Shown: piece after piece, positions 37,935 to 47,018 of the stretch
Layout of the letters: the number at the start of each line of letters is the position of its first letter
Position numbering within the stretch: position 1 is the first letter of the stretch
Assembly (NCBI GenBank): GCA_902492275.1
Contig: CABUKW010000007.1
Coordinates: 1-47,619 of the forward strand
DNA: 47,619 bases
Source of the DNA: an uncultured Peptococcaceae bacterium
Lineage (GTDB): Bacteria > Bacillota > Peptococcia > Peptococcales > Peptococcaceae
Direction of reading: 5' to 3'
The notes under the pieces: generated by a model
What the model saw: the letters and a program-made list of their open reading frames with translations, nothing else
Databases searched by the model: none
What the model was told of the DNA's origin: nothing
Position numbers and translations under genes: made by a program

Positions 37935-39440
37935 ATGCCAATGTTGAGAGGCTTTGTGGGGGATATTACTACCCTGCCGCCAGATATTTATGTGAATGAA
38001 ATGCCTACACCGCAGAGTAATGCAGTTACAATGTCTAATTTTGTAGCTGGTTTCATTGGTGATTTTGACCGTGGACCAGTAGGCAGCTATGTATATGCGC
38101 AGAAAACGCCAACAAAGTCCTTGTTAGAAAAATTGACAAATGTATTTGGCGAAGCATCGGATGATGGAAATGCGGGCAATCAATTGCTACGGCATATTGA
38201 CGAATGCGATTTGGATTATGTTGTTTTGGTACGTATCTTAGGAGAAGGATATGAAACCGCCAGTTATGTTTTACAAGATAGTGCAGGAAATGATGCGTTG
38301 AAAGTATCTGCAAAATATCCCGGTGAATATGGTAACGTGTTTGCGGTAGAGGTGCAGGAAGATAGCACGGAAGGCCTTTATACTTTGGTGTTGACCTCAG
38401 ATATTGGCGGCAAGGAGACCTATAAGGATTTGGCGTCTGTGGATGCGGCGGTTGAAGCCGTTTCGGCGGCCAGTGAACATTTTGTGGTCGAAAGCATGGT
38501 TGATGAATCAACAGACACTGTCAGTTTGGCTACATTATCGAAAACTCAGTTAGTAGGCGGCAGCAACGGTGCAAATTTGACAGAAAACGATTATATAGGA
38601 GCTTTAGACGCGGGGACTGGCAAGAGAACAGGGTTAAAGGTTATGGAGCTTGCCGCGAACCGCGTCACTGATATGGCGTATATTGGCTTTAGCAGCCAGA
38701 AAGCAGATAAGGCTCTGATGGACGTAGCGGAGAAATATAATTCCTTTAGCTATATTGGTGTAAATAATACGAAAACCGTGGAAGACTTCATTGGCTATCG
38801 CAAACTGTTTGACAGTGACTTTTGTCAATGTGCCGCCGGCGATGTATTTGCGCTTACTGGCGCCAAAATATCTGCTGCCTGCCTGTCTGTACTGCTGCAT
38901 TGCAAGACCAATGTCGAAGATTCTGGGTTAGCCAAAGAATGTATCTGGATTAGTAAAATCGCGCCAGAATTTGATTTTGACCAACTACAGGAACTATATA
39001 AAAATCAGGTAGCTGTGTTCACATTAAAACCGTCAGAAGCAGAAAATGGGGCGCTGGCGTATCGTATGAGTAGCGATTATACAATGGCTAAAACAGATGA
39101 GGGCGGTAATGTAATATCTGATATTCGTGTCCGTAAAGTGACAAAACGGCGTCTAAACAGTTGGATTGAAAAGAGTCTATTTTATGTATGCGCTCCATGG
39201 CAAGGCAAGGCGATGACTAAGAAAATGTTGGATGCTGCTGAAATTCGTATTCGGAGTTTCTTTGACAGTTTGGTATCGCCTAAAAATGGGGATACGCAAA
39301 AAATTGAAGATTACAGCGTAACATTTGATTCTAATGCGGACCGTATTGACGCTTTTATTCAGGATTTGCGAGTGCTACACTTCAATACTGCGGATTGGGT
39401 ATTGTTAAATTATCAAGGCTCTGTGAGCGTGGAGGTGTAA
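37935..39440 (+). CDS. contractile tail sheath protein
   Basis: 501 aa. Sheath hallmarks: N-terminal PPDIYVNEMPTPQSNAVTMS, AKYPGEYGNVFAVEV, and a C-terminal domain with IEKSLFYVCAPWQGKAMTKK, EIRIRSFFDSLV and VLHFNTADWVLLNYQGSVSV (XkdK-like). It forms the contracting outer layer of the tail. GGAGGTAG precedes the ATG. Confidence 0.93.
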   Translation: MPMLRGFVGDITTLPPDIYVNEMPTPQSNAVTMSNFVAGFIGDFDRGPVGSYVYAQKTPTKSLLEKLTNVFGEASDDGNAGNQLLRHIDECDLDYVVLVRILGEGYETASYVLQDSAGNDALKVSAKYPGEYGNVFAVEVQEDSTEGLYTLVLTSDIGGKETYKDLASVDAAVEAVSAASEHFVVESMVDESTDTVSLATLSKTQLVGGSNGANLTENDYIGALDAGTGKRTGLKVMELAANRVTDMAYIGFSSQKADKALMDVAEKYNSFSYIGVNNTKTVEDFIGYRKLFDSDFCQCAAGDVFALTGAKISAACLSVLLHCKTNVEDSGLAKECIWISKIAPEFDFDQLQELYKNQVAVFTLKPSEAENGALAYRMSSDYTMAKTDEGGNVISDIRVRKVTKRRLNSWIEKSLFYVCAPWQGKAMTKKMLDAAEIRIRSFFDSLVSPKNGDTQKIEDYSVTFDSNADRIDAFIQDLRVLHFNTADWVLLNYQGSVSVEV

Positions 39441-39443
39441 GGT

Positions 39444-39881
39444 ATGGCAGAAGATGGACTGTTAGGCAAAAAGCTTACAATTGCATTAGTAGATGAAGAC
39501 GGAAACCAGGTAGGTAGTCAATCTCCGGAAATTTTGAAGTTCTCTGTAAAGGAACGAACTGACGAAGATACAAAAGCACCGATTGGAGAAGATGAAGAAT
39601 ATACCACACAACATCAAAAGGGTTTTGAAGGCTCCTTTGAAGGTCAGGAGATCAATAGTTGGTATGATGATGTGATGGATAAAAGGATTGAGTATCAAAA
39701 GAAAAATGGTGGCACTTTGAAATTTGCTATTTTTACGACCAAAATTTATAAAGATGGCACCGTGCAGAAATACAAGTATCCGAATGTCGTCTTCAGTGGG
39801 TTTGAGCAATCTGCAGATGGTAATAGCAAGCCGATTACAAATAAAGTATCTTGGAAATCCGGAAACCGTATCAAACTATAA
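39444..39881 (+). CDS. tail tube protein
   Basis: 145 aa. XkdM-like pattern with KKLTIALVDEDGNQVGSQSP, KGFEGSFEGQEIN and KYPNVVFSGFEQSADGNSKP. It forms the inner tube within the sheath. Three bases separate it from the sheath gene, and a terminator follows. Confidence 0.88.
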   Translation: MAEDGLLGKKLTIALVDEDGNQVGSQSPEILKFSVKERTDEDTKAPIGEDEEYTTQHQKGFEGSFEGQEINSWYDDVMDKRIEYQKKNGGTLKFAIFTTKIYKDGTVQKYKYPNVVFSGFEQSADGNSKPITNKVSWKSGNRIKL

Positions 39882-39903
39882 GAACCTCATATTGAATTAT
39901 TGC

Positions 39904-39945
39904 AAAACTGGGCTTATACCGCAAACCATAGGCCCAGTTTTAATT
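39904..39945 (+). terminator. terminator between tube and chaperone genes
   Basis: AAAACTGGGC (39904-39913) pairs perfectly with GCCCAGTTTT (39932-39941), followed by AATTATTT. It may lower expression of downstream genes relative to the abundant sheath and tube. Confidence 0.8.
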
Positions 39946-39967
39946 ATTTATGAAGGAGCGATATAAA

Positions 39968-40318
39968 ATGGCAGAAATTAAATTAACGACAGGAAAAGTT
40001 ATTACTACTCGCGAAAAAACAGGGCAATTTCACCTGATTGAAGGAAGATTGTTAAGTTGTTGTGCACCAGGGGAAGGCACAAATGTGGTTGGAGCACAGT
40101 TAATTTCCACCGACATCAGCTTTGTTTGCAGTATTGCGACAATTGACGGAAAAGAAGTAAAAATTCCAGAAAATCTAGCTGACATGTATGAAATTATGGC
40201 AAAATTTGATTATGAGGAATTTATTGAATTTAAAATGCTGCTCCGTAAAGAAGAAAATGCGGCCATTGAAAAAATGGCAAAAAAGTTGCAGAGCAACCTT
40301 GGTTCCGAAGCCGAGTAA
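39968..40318 (+). CDS. tail assembly chaperone, unshifted form
   Basis: 116 aa, XkdN-like, mostly helical C-terminus (EFIEFKMLLRKEENAAIEKM). AAGGAG precedes the ATG at 39968. A slippery A_AAA_AAG lies at codons 104-106, so a longer -1 form is expected. Together they act as the G/GT chaperones that load the tape measure protein. Confidence 0.8.
   Translation: MAEIKLTTGKVITTREKTGQFHLIEGRLLSCCAPGEGTNVVGAQLISTDISFVCSIATIDGKEVKIPENLADMYEIMAKFDYEEFIEFKMLLRKEENAAIEKMAKKLQSNLGSEAE
40279..40285 (+). other. -1 ribosomal frameshift site
   Basis: A AAA AAG in the correct phase (gcA AAA AAG). A small stem CTTGG (40298-40302) / CCGAG (40311-40315) lies 12 nt downstream. The -1 frame is open from 40270 to the TAG at 40438. 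Confidence 0.85.
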
Positions 40319-40440
40319 TTCTTGCTTGGAATTCTGGTGCAGGGATTTCTTTGTCTGACAGTCTACAGTTAACTGATATAGAAGTAGAAGCTGCCGTACA
40401 AATCATAATTGAGTTACAAGAGCGAGAGCAATACAAATAG
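40285..40440 (+). CDS. tail assembly chaperone, -1 frameshift extension
   Basis: 51 extra residues after slippage, including SRVILAWNSGAGISLSDSLQ and EAAVQIIIELQEREQYK; the fusion is about 157 aa. The extension has the helical character of T domains and no start codon with a ribosome site of its own. Gene position between tube and tape measure is where G-GT frameshifts occur. Confidence 0.82.
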   Translation, partial: VAEQPWFRSRVILAWNSGAGISLSDSLQLTDIEVEAAVQIIIELQEREQYK

Positions 40441-40484
40441 GCTTGCGATAGGATGTTTTGATTTTTAGGGAGAGGAGGAATAGG

Positions 40485-42875
40485 ATGGACTCCGCAATTT
40501 TGAATTTAGCAATAGCGTTGACTTTGCGGGATGCCTTGACAGATCAACTAGGCAGAGCTATTGACCGAATTGGCCAAATGGAAGGAGCTACAGATGAATT
40601 AAGAAATAGGTTATCTGAACTGAGTAATATTACAATTGCAGGCGGCATCTTGGCAGGTGCCGGTATTGCAGGATTGAATGCTACAATCAATGCCATAGAT
40701 AGTTGCGTTGAGAGCTACTCCAGATTAGAGGATGCGCAACTGGTTTTGGAAAACAAGGCGTTTGGAAAAAGCCTAATGGATGAAACGCAACAAGATAGGG
40801 TAGCCGAGCTTTCAGCGGAAGCGAAGGCTGCAGCAATGCGGATTGGGGCAAATACAACCTTTGATAGCCCAGAAATTACAAATAGTATGACTGCGCTAGT
40901 AAAGGGCGGCGCCAGCATTGAAAGCGTTCTGAATGGTATGGCAGAAGCAAACGCCAATTTTGCACAGGTGAACCGCGTGTCTGCAGAAGCTACGGCAGAT
41001 GGCACAGTACAAATGGCGAGTGGTTTTGGATTAGTAGGCGATGAAATCATGCAGGCAATGGAATATGTCAATCAATATGCTGATGCTACTATTTCGGATA
41101 GCCTGGATATTCAACAGGCATTGGGTAATGTTGCAGGGGCGGCAAGTAATATTTGGGGCAGTCGCAGCAGTATTGATGTAGCGAAAGAAACAATAGCGTT
41201 AACGGCTGTTACAACGAATGTAGTGGGCGATGAGTCGGCTGCTGCAACGTATGTCCGGAACTTTTTGGAACGGGCAAATATGAGCCCTGATAGAATGACA
41301 GATAATCAGATTGCTGCCATGAAAAAAGCTGGTTGGATGGATAGCGCCGGACACAGTGCGTTCATTGATTATAAGACAGGTATGTTAAAAGATATTTACG
41401 AGTTAGAGAAAATAATTGAAAGCGGCAAAGAAGGACTTAGTGACCACGAGTTTTCCAATGTATTAAATACCGTGTTCCAGGAGCGTGGGGGCAAAGTTGC
41501 CAGTGCGCTTGCTTTATCTGGAGAATTGGATTTAGCTAATGTGGATGCTAATGCAGGCAACGCCCTGTCGATAGCCGATCAGGTAGAACGCGAAATGGGG
41601 CTTTTGAGTAATATCAAAGATAGCTATGAGGAAGCCAAAAACAATCTGATGATAACGCTGGGAGAACCCTTCGCCGCTCCTCAAAAAGCGATTTATACAG
41701 GTTTAAAAGATATGTTGGGAGATGTAACAGATTTTTTTGCATTGCATCCTGAAGTTACGAAATTTGTTGCTGCAATGGCCGGCGGCGTAAGTACGCTTGC
41801 GGCTGTCGCAGGTGGAGCAACAATGTTAGTTGGCGCCGGTTCCGCATTGAGGCTTATGTGGGCAACGGCCGGACCTGCAATTATGTCAAGCATGGCGCCA
41901 GTGGCGGGAGTCATGTTGCCAATCGTAGGGGTAACAATGTTATTGGCCGGAATTGGTGTTCTTGCGTATCGAAATTGGGAAACGGTAGGGCCGCATTTTG
42001 AAAATATTGGCGGTAAAATTAGCACAGCCTTTGGTTTTGCAGCCGAGAAAGGTGGCCAGTTTTTAGACTTATTAGAACCTTTTGCTACAAAGTACGGCCC
42101 AGATATTGAACAAGGCTTTGTATTTGTTTTGACAAGTGGCTTGGATTTAATTGGACTTGGCTTAGATATAGTAGGCGGTGGCCTCAGTCTTTTAGGTTTA
42201 ACTTTTTCTATGATTTTCAAGGAAGCTGGATTAACGCTGGAACTGCTAACAGCGGTCGTAGAAGGAGATACGGATAAAATCAATGCAATTGCACAACAGA
42301 AAATAAATGAGATAAAAGACTATATTTCCAACGTATTGGGCTTATTGCCGCAGGAAGCATTAGAGTGGGGGAAAAATTTGATGGACTCTTTTGTGAATGG
42401 AATAAAGAGTAAAATAAATACAATTCCAGATGCATTAAAAGGTGCCGCGGATACAGTTAAATCTTGGATTGGCGTGGAGTCGCCAACTAAAGAAGGTCCG
42501 TTGCGTAGCAATCACTTGTGGGGCGGTAATTTAATTACTTCGCTGAGTAATGGAATGATCGGCAATTTAGATGAATTGCGTGCAGCGACAGAACGAACCG
42601 CAGATGTTATGAATCTAAGTAATCTGCAATTATCCGGAGGAATTTCGACTGAAATTCAAGCACCAAAACGTAATAGCGAAGTCGAAGCGATAAATCGTCC
42701 AACGGCAGGTAATAGCAAGAGTATCGAGAGATTAAATATTCAAATTTATGCGCAGTCTGGACAGGATGAAGAAAAAATTGCAGCGATGGTTATTGAAAAG
42801 CTAAAAGAATATCTTGGCGATGGTGTGCCTGATTTAGGTACGACATTCAGCCCGAGGGGAGCGTTTAGCTATTGA
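40485..42875 (+). CDS. tail tape measure protein
   Basis: 796 aa. Long helical N-terminal region (LTDQLGRAIDRIGQMEGATD), a TP901-type core (GANTTFDSPEITNSMTALVK), hydrophobic segments near 420-490 (VSTLAAVAGGATMLVGAGSA) and the C-terminal WIGVESPTKEGPLRSNHLWG block common in tape measures. It sets tail length, here a short to medium tail. AGGAGGAATAGG precedes the ATG at 40485. Confidence 0.9.
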   Translation: MDSAILNLAIALTLRDALTDQLGRAIDRIGQMEGATDELRNRLSELSNITIAGGILAGAGIAGLNATINAIDSCVESYSRLEDAQLVLENKAFGKSLMDETQQDRVAELSAEAKAAAMRIGANTTFDSPEITNSMTALVKGGASIESVLNGMAEANANFAQVNRVSAEATADGTVQMASGFGLVGDEIMQAMEYVNQYADATISDSLDIQQALGNVAGAASNIWGSRSSIDVAKETIALTAVTTNVVGDESAAATYVRNFLERANMSPDRMTDNQIAAMKKAGWMDSAGHSAFIDYKTGMLKDIYELEKIIESGKEGLSDHEFSNVLNTVFQERGGKVASALALSGELDLANVDANAGNALSIADQVEREMGLLSNIKDSYEEAKNNLMITLGEPFAAPQKAIYTGLKDMLGDVTDFFALHPEVTKFVAAMAGGVSTLAAVAGGATMLVGAGSALRLMWATAGPAIMSSMAPVAGVMLPIVGVTMLLAGIGVLAYRNWETVGPHFENIGGKISTAFGFAAEKGGQFLDLLEPFATKYGPDIEQGFVFVLTSGLDLIGLGLDIVGGGLSLLGLTFSMIFKEAGLTLELLTAVVEGDTDKINAIAQQKINEIKDYISNVLGLLPQEALEWGKNLMDSFVNGIKSKINTIPDALKGAADTVKSWIGVESPTKEGPLRSNHLWGGNLITSLSNGMIGNLDELRAATERTADVMNLSNLQLSGGISTEIQAPKRNSEVEAINRPTAGNSKSIERLNIQIYAQSGQDEEKIAAMVIEKLKEYLGDGVPDLGTTFSPRGAFSY

Positions 42876-43459
42876 AAATCATATTAGGTGGTCTCGAACT
42901 GCGGTCAGAGGAACAGCCAGAATCAATCCCGTTAGGCGGCGAACAGTCTCTCTATCTTGAAGAGTTTCCGGGTGGGAATGTTGGTATGCAAAATATGGGG
43001 CCACGGTTTCGGGAAATCACTTGGTCTGGTTGGTTTGAAGGTTTGGATGCCTATGATCGTATGTTGAAAATAGAAAAAATGCGCCAAGACGGAAAAATTG
43101 TGGAATTTCAGACAGAAAAATATACATTGCCTGTTGCAATAAAGTCTTTTACACCTGACCATCGGAAAAATGAATTCATACCGTTTTCGATCACTTTGAA
43201 GCATATTTTTTCCAGAGAAAAGATACAGTCAAAAGATGCGATTGACACTGTAGCAGAATCGCAGAAGAAAAGTAATGCAGGCTCGTCGAGCAATAGCCAG
43301 ACATACACTGTTGTAAGTGGTGATACATTGTCAAAAATTGCATTGTGTTTTTTGGGCGATGCCAACAAATATACACAAATTTATGAAGATAATAAGACTG
43401 TGTTGAAGTATGGACCGCACAAAATATATCCTGGCATGCAGCTGGTCATAAAGAAATGA
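42872..43459 (+). CDS. LysM-domain baseplate protein (XkdP-like)
   Basis: 195 aa. N-terminal beta domain (LEEFPGGNVGMQNMGPRFRE) and C-terminal LysM (about 145-195: YTVVSGDTLSKIALCFLGDA ... GMQLVIKK), which binds peptidoglycan. Starts at TTG 42872, overlapping the tape measure stop (TTGA), after GAGGGGAG. Confidence 0.85.
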   Translation: MKIILGGLELRSEEQPESIPLGGEQSLYLEEFPGGNVGMQNMGPRFREITWSGWFEGLDAYDRMLKIEKMRQDGKIVEFQTEKYTLPVAIKSFTPDHRKNEFIPFSITLKHIFSREKIQSKDAIDTVAESQKKSNAGSSSNSQTYTVVSGDTLSKIALCFLGDANKYTQIYEDNKTVLKYGPHKIYPGMQLVIKK

Positions 43460-43473
43460 GGTGACAGATTATC

Positions 43474-44586
43474 ATGTTTGATTTTTATAAAAAAATCGGC
43501 AATGTAGTGCAAGATAAAACAGTCACCGTAATAATAAAAATCAATGACACAGAGGTGCGGAATTGGAGTAAATTTACTGTGGATTTGAATGGCTTTGGGG
43601 ACATAGATACTTTTAAATTAGATTTACCGTGGACAGTAGGCAATGAACCATCTGACCCATTATTATATTCCGGTGCGACACAATCCGCAGAGCTGGTCAA
43701 CGGTACTGCGGAAATAAGCATTGAGGCAGGGTATGAAGACGACCTGAAGCTTTTGATATCTGGCAGCATGGATAGTGCAAAATGGTGTTTTGGCAGCTCA
43801 GGAGAAAAGGTGACGATTTCTGGTCGCTCACATGCCGGCAGGGCGTATGATGAAAAGGAAACCGTTAAGTATCAAAATATGACAGCAACGGAGGTTCATG
43901 CTATGCTGGCTGCAAAGCATGGTTTGACTCCCGTGGCACCAATTGCTACAACTACAATGATTGGAGAATATATTAATGATGACCATGCAAGTTTAACTAG
44001 CGAGGAATCTCACTGGGATTTGGTATTATACTTAGCAGAAAATGAGGGTTTTGTAACGCGGGTGCGTGGAAACGAATGGTATTTTGGCCCGTTAGAAAGC
44101 CTGCCAAACATGAAAAAAGATGCCATCCATTACACCTATGGTGTAGATATTAGCGGAGAACTTAATATAGAGCGAGCACCTAATGCCTCAAGAAATTTAT
44201 CGGTGGAGGTTATCAGCTATCAGCCCGCGAAGACAAAGCGAGGAAAAGGTAGCCGTATTGTCGAGAAGTCATCCAGCATTGGTAATGGGGTTAATAAATA
44301 TACTATACGTAAATATGTCCCTAATATCACTCGCGACCAGGCGCAGCGCATAGCCAAGAATATTCTACAGCAAATGTCCAGGCAGCAAATGTCAGGAAGC
44401 TTCAAGTGTGATTATAACCCTGAACTGGATATTGACCGTAAAATCGTATTGAATGGAGTTGGGGTAGGCCTGTCGCAATACTATTTTGTACAGGGCTTGA
44501 AATTAAGTTGCAGCAGGGAAAATGGGTTTAAATGTGATGTTACTTTTTCCAACTTGCAATTGAGCGAATCGGGAGGCTATCGGTAA
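43474..44586 (+). CDS. baseplate hub protein (XkdQ / gpD-like)
   Basis: 370 aa. Blocks such as NDTEVRNWSKFTVDLNGFGD, SGRSHAGRAYDEKETVKYQN, SHWDLVLYLAENEGFV and a YVPNITRDQAQRIAKNIL helix match the gpD/XkdQ family that forms the hub at the tail tip. The stop overlaps the next ATG. Confidence 0.85.
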   Translation: MFDFYKKIGNVVQDKTVTVIIKINDTEVRNWSKFTVDLNGFGDIDTFKLDLPWTVGNEPSDPLLYSGATQSAELVNGTAEISIEAGYEDDLKLLISGSMDSAKWCFGSSGEKVTISGRSHAGRAYDEKETVKYQNMTATEVHAMLAAKHGLTPVAPIATTTMIGEYINDDHASLTSEESHWDLVLYLAENEGFVTRVRGNEWYFGPLESLPNMKKDAIHYTYGVDISGELNIERAPNASRNLSVEVISYQPAKTKRGKGSRIVEKSSSIGNGVNKYTIRKYVPNITRDQAQRIAKNILQQMSRQQMSGSFKCDYNPELDIDRKIVLNGVGVGLSQYYFVQGLKLSCSRENGFKCDVTFSNLQLSESGGYR

Positions 44587-44906
44587 TGTTAGATAGAAGG
44601 GATTTGCAAATAATATCCAGGATGATTGCGGAAAACAAGCAGTCATCTATTTTTTTTGCTACGGTCGTTGGCGTAGATACCGACAAACAGTTAGTAAAAG
44701 TTCAGATAGAGCCGTACGGTGTAGAGACAACGTGGTGTAAAGCGGTAAAAGGCTTTTTTCCTTGCGAATATAAACAGGAGTGCTCAACAGGCTTGCAAGA
44801 AAAGTGCAAATGGTCAAAAGAAATAACGGAAGGAATAGAGGTTTTGATTGCAGCGGTGACCACGAACTCAGGTGTGCAATATGTTGTTTTAGGGGAGCTG
44901 GAATGA
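44586..44906 (+). CDS. baseplate protein (XkdR / DUF2577-like)
   Basis: 106 aa. FFATVVGVDTDKQLVKVQIE suggests an OB-type beta domain of gpV-like baseplate proteins. Three cysteines (PCEYKQECSTGLQEKC) are unusual. It overlaps the genes on both sides by a few bases. Confidence 0.72.
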   Translation: MLDRRDLQIISRMIAENKQSSIFFATVVGVDTDKQLVKVQIEPYGVETTWCKAVKGFFPCEYKQECSTGLQEKCKWSKEITEGIEVLIAAVTTNSGVQYVVLGELE

Positions 44907-45289
44907 TTATGGATATACTAATATGGGATGGTGATATAGCATGGCAGGGCGATAAAATTATGCTTTGCGATGGGGTGTCGAATATTGTTCAGCAAGCATA
45001 TTTAGAAACGACTACAGATAAAGGCGAGAGCCTTTTTTACCAGGAATATGGGACAAGAATTTATCAAAAAATAGGGCGGGTAATTGCCAGCGGGAACAAA
45101 GAATTAGTACAGCAGGAAATCGTAGCTGTTTTTCGGGATATGCCAGGAGTCGAAGTGAATAGCATAGCGATTGTGGAAGTCCCGTTGGGCTGGCAAGTAA
45201 ATGTTAAATTTACGAGCCAAGGGTATGGCGAACAAGAAGAAGCCTTTGTGATTGGAGGTGAGCAGTATGGAATGGCCAACAAAGGATAA
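44903..45289 (+). CDS. baseplate wedge protein (gp25 / XkdS, DUF2634)
   Basis: 128 aa. AYLETTTDKGESLFYQEYGT and the strand-helix pattern after it are characteristic of gp25-like proteins that start sheath assembly. ATGA overlap with the preceding stop. Confidence 0.82.
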   Translation: MIMDILIWDGDIAWQGDKIMLCDGVSNIVQQAYLETTTDKGESLFYQEYGTRIYQKIGRVIASGNKELVQQEIVAVFRDMPGVEVNSIAIVEVPLGWQVNVKFTSQGYGEQEEAFVIGGEQYGMANKG

Positions 45290-46385
45290 GGTAACGCAGG
45301 TTGTTGTCGAAAATATTGTTGGCGAAGGAAAGAATTTTTCGGATCTATCAGATAGTTGGTTTACAAAACATCTTATCATTGCAATAAGAGAGGCCGTTTG
45401 GCTGTTTATGCTGGTTGCCCAAGGCGTATATGGAAGTTTGACGGTAGCGGGGTCTACAGGAACAGAGCTGGATGATAAAGGCTATGATTATGGCGTAGAC
45501 AGGAACACAGCCAAAAAGGCGTTGCATTTGGTTACTTTTGAAAAAACATTACCTCAAGAAACAGACTTTTTGATTCCAGATGGTTTTTTAGTAACCACTA
45601 CGCCGATTGCCAACGGAAGCCCTATCAAGTATACCGTTGTTTCTGGTCAGAACAAGGTCATTCCGGCTGGTAGTAAAACGGTTGATGGCGTGATAGTGGA
45701 ATGCAGTGAATATGGGTTCGTGGGCAATGTAGGCGACGGCGAAATAAACCTTGTTGCACAAGCCGGTATAGACAGAGTAACCAATTCTCGTATATATAGT
45801 AAAGGCACTGATCAGGAAAGTGATGCAGATTACCGGGAGCGAATTTGGGACAAACGACGCCGGCCAGAGAAAGCAGGTACGCCGGCCGATTGGGAAGGCT
45901 GGGCCAAGGAGGTTTCTGGTGTAAAAAGTGCTACCTGTTTCCGTGCTGCACGTGGCCCTGGAACAGTAGATATCTTGATCTTAGGTCCAGACGGCAGTTT
46001 CCCAGAACAAGGACTGATAGATGAAGTAAAAGTGTATCTGGTACAGAAGTATTTACCTGCCGATATGGATGAGAATGATTTAGTTGTTGCAGCGCCAGAA
46101 AAAGTGCTGGTAAATATTACGCTTGCGGAAGTAGTATTCTCCAATGGTTGTGATTTAGAGGCCGCAACGCCGGTTATTCAGAAAGCTGTTCATGATTGTT
46201 TAATATCGTCAGTAAAAATAGTTAAAATTGTTGACATTATAACGGCTATTACTACAGCGTATGATCCGCAAGATGCTGCGCAAAAACCTGTTCTGTACGA
46301 TTTTGTTTTAAAAAGCCCAACTACTAACATCAATTTAGATGTGAGAGAAATGGCTGCACTGAACATATTGACAATCGAGGTGTAG
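45267..46385 (+). CDS. baseplate J-like protein (XkdT)
   Basis: 372 aa. TVAGSTGTELDDKGYDYGVD, GTDQESDADYRERIWDKRRR and GTPADWEGWAKEVSGVKSAT are hallmarks of the J/gp6-type wedge protein. GGAGGTGAG precedes the ATG at 45267. It overlaps the XkdS-like gene by 23 nt. Confidence 0.9.
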   Translation: MEWPTKDKVTQVVVENIVGEGKNFSDLSDSWFTKHLIIAIREAVWLFMLVAQGVYGSLTVAGSTGTELDDKGYDYGVDRNTAKKALHLVTFEKTLPQETDFLIPDGFLVTTTPIANGSPIKYTVVSGQNKVIPAGSKTVDGVIVECSEYGFVGNVGDGEINLVAQAGIDRVTNSRIYSKGTDQESDADYRERIWDKRRRPEKAGTPADWEGWAKEVSGVKSATCFRAARGPGTVDILILGPDGSFPEQGLIDEVKVYLVQKYLPADMDENDLVVAAPEKVLVNITLAEVVFSNGCDLEAATPVIQKAVHDCLISSVKIVKIVDIITAITTAYDPQDAAQKPVLYDFVLKSPTTNINLDVREMAALNILTIEV

Positions 46386-46388
46386 CAT

Positions 46389-47018
46389 ATGGATTTTTTT
46401 GAATTTTTACTGAGCTATATCCCTCATAGATGGTTGGATAAAACAAAGGTAGGCGTCCAACGTTTATTTGGCGGACTGGCAAGAACATTGAATTGGTTGG
46501 ATGATTATCGAAATATTATTGTTCGAAATTCTTCTACTAGCACGGCAGAGGAATTATTGCCAGAACTTGAGTCTGAATATGGCTTACCAGTCAATCCAGC
46601 TAATATGGGAATTGATGCACGCCGGCAGAAGATTATAGCTAAAAAAAGAGAACATGGCGGTGTTATTCAGGAAGATGATTTATTATCATTGTTAGCAGCA
46701 TATGGACTTAAAGCAACACTGGAACGACCAGAACATTGTATACTCATTGTAAATATTCCAGCAGGTAAAAAATCAGATAGGTTATTCGAAAATGTAAGTG
46801 AGTTGTTAGAAAATAACGTAAGAGCTCATGTTGGCTATACAATTAGTTACAATGCAGAAGTTTCTCATAGTATTTTTACAGGTAACATTGTATTTACTAA
46901 AAAAGAATACCTAATAGAACCCACTTGGGCAGAAACAAATCTGTCACTTGATCAGCATGTATCAGTTGGGATAATTGGCAAGTATAAGAAGTCGCAGGAA
47001 ATCGAGGTGAGTTATTAA
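46389..47018 (+). CDS. baseplate/tail protein (XkdU / YmfQ, DUF2313)
   Basis: 209 aa. N-terminal SYIPHRWLDKTKVGVQRLFG and ELESEYGLPVNPANMGIDAR match the gp48/DUF2313 family that links baseplate J to the fibre. The stop overlaps the fibre ATG (TAATG). Confidence 0.82.
   Translation: MDFFEFLLSYIPHRWLDKTKVGVQRLFGGLARTLNWLDDYRNIIVRNSSTSTAEELLPELESEYGLPVNPANMGIDARRQKIIAKKREHGGVIQEDDLLSLLAAYGLKATLERPEHCILIVNIPAGKKSDRLFENVSELLENNVRAHVGYTISYNAEVSHSIFTGNIVFTKKEYLIEPTWAETNLSLDQHVSVGIIGKYKKSQEIEVSY

Noticed and set aside
41693..42283. 196-codon frame opposite the tape measure gene
   Set aside because: Low-complexity S/P/A-rich translation typical of an antisense shadow; the plus strand gene is secure.
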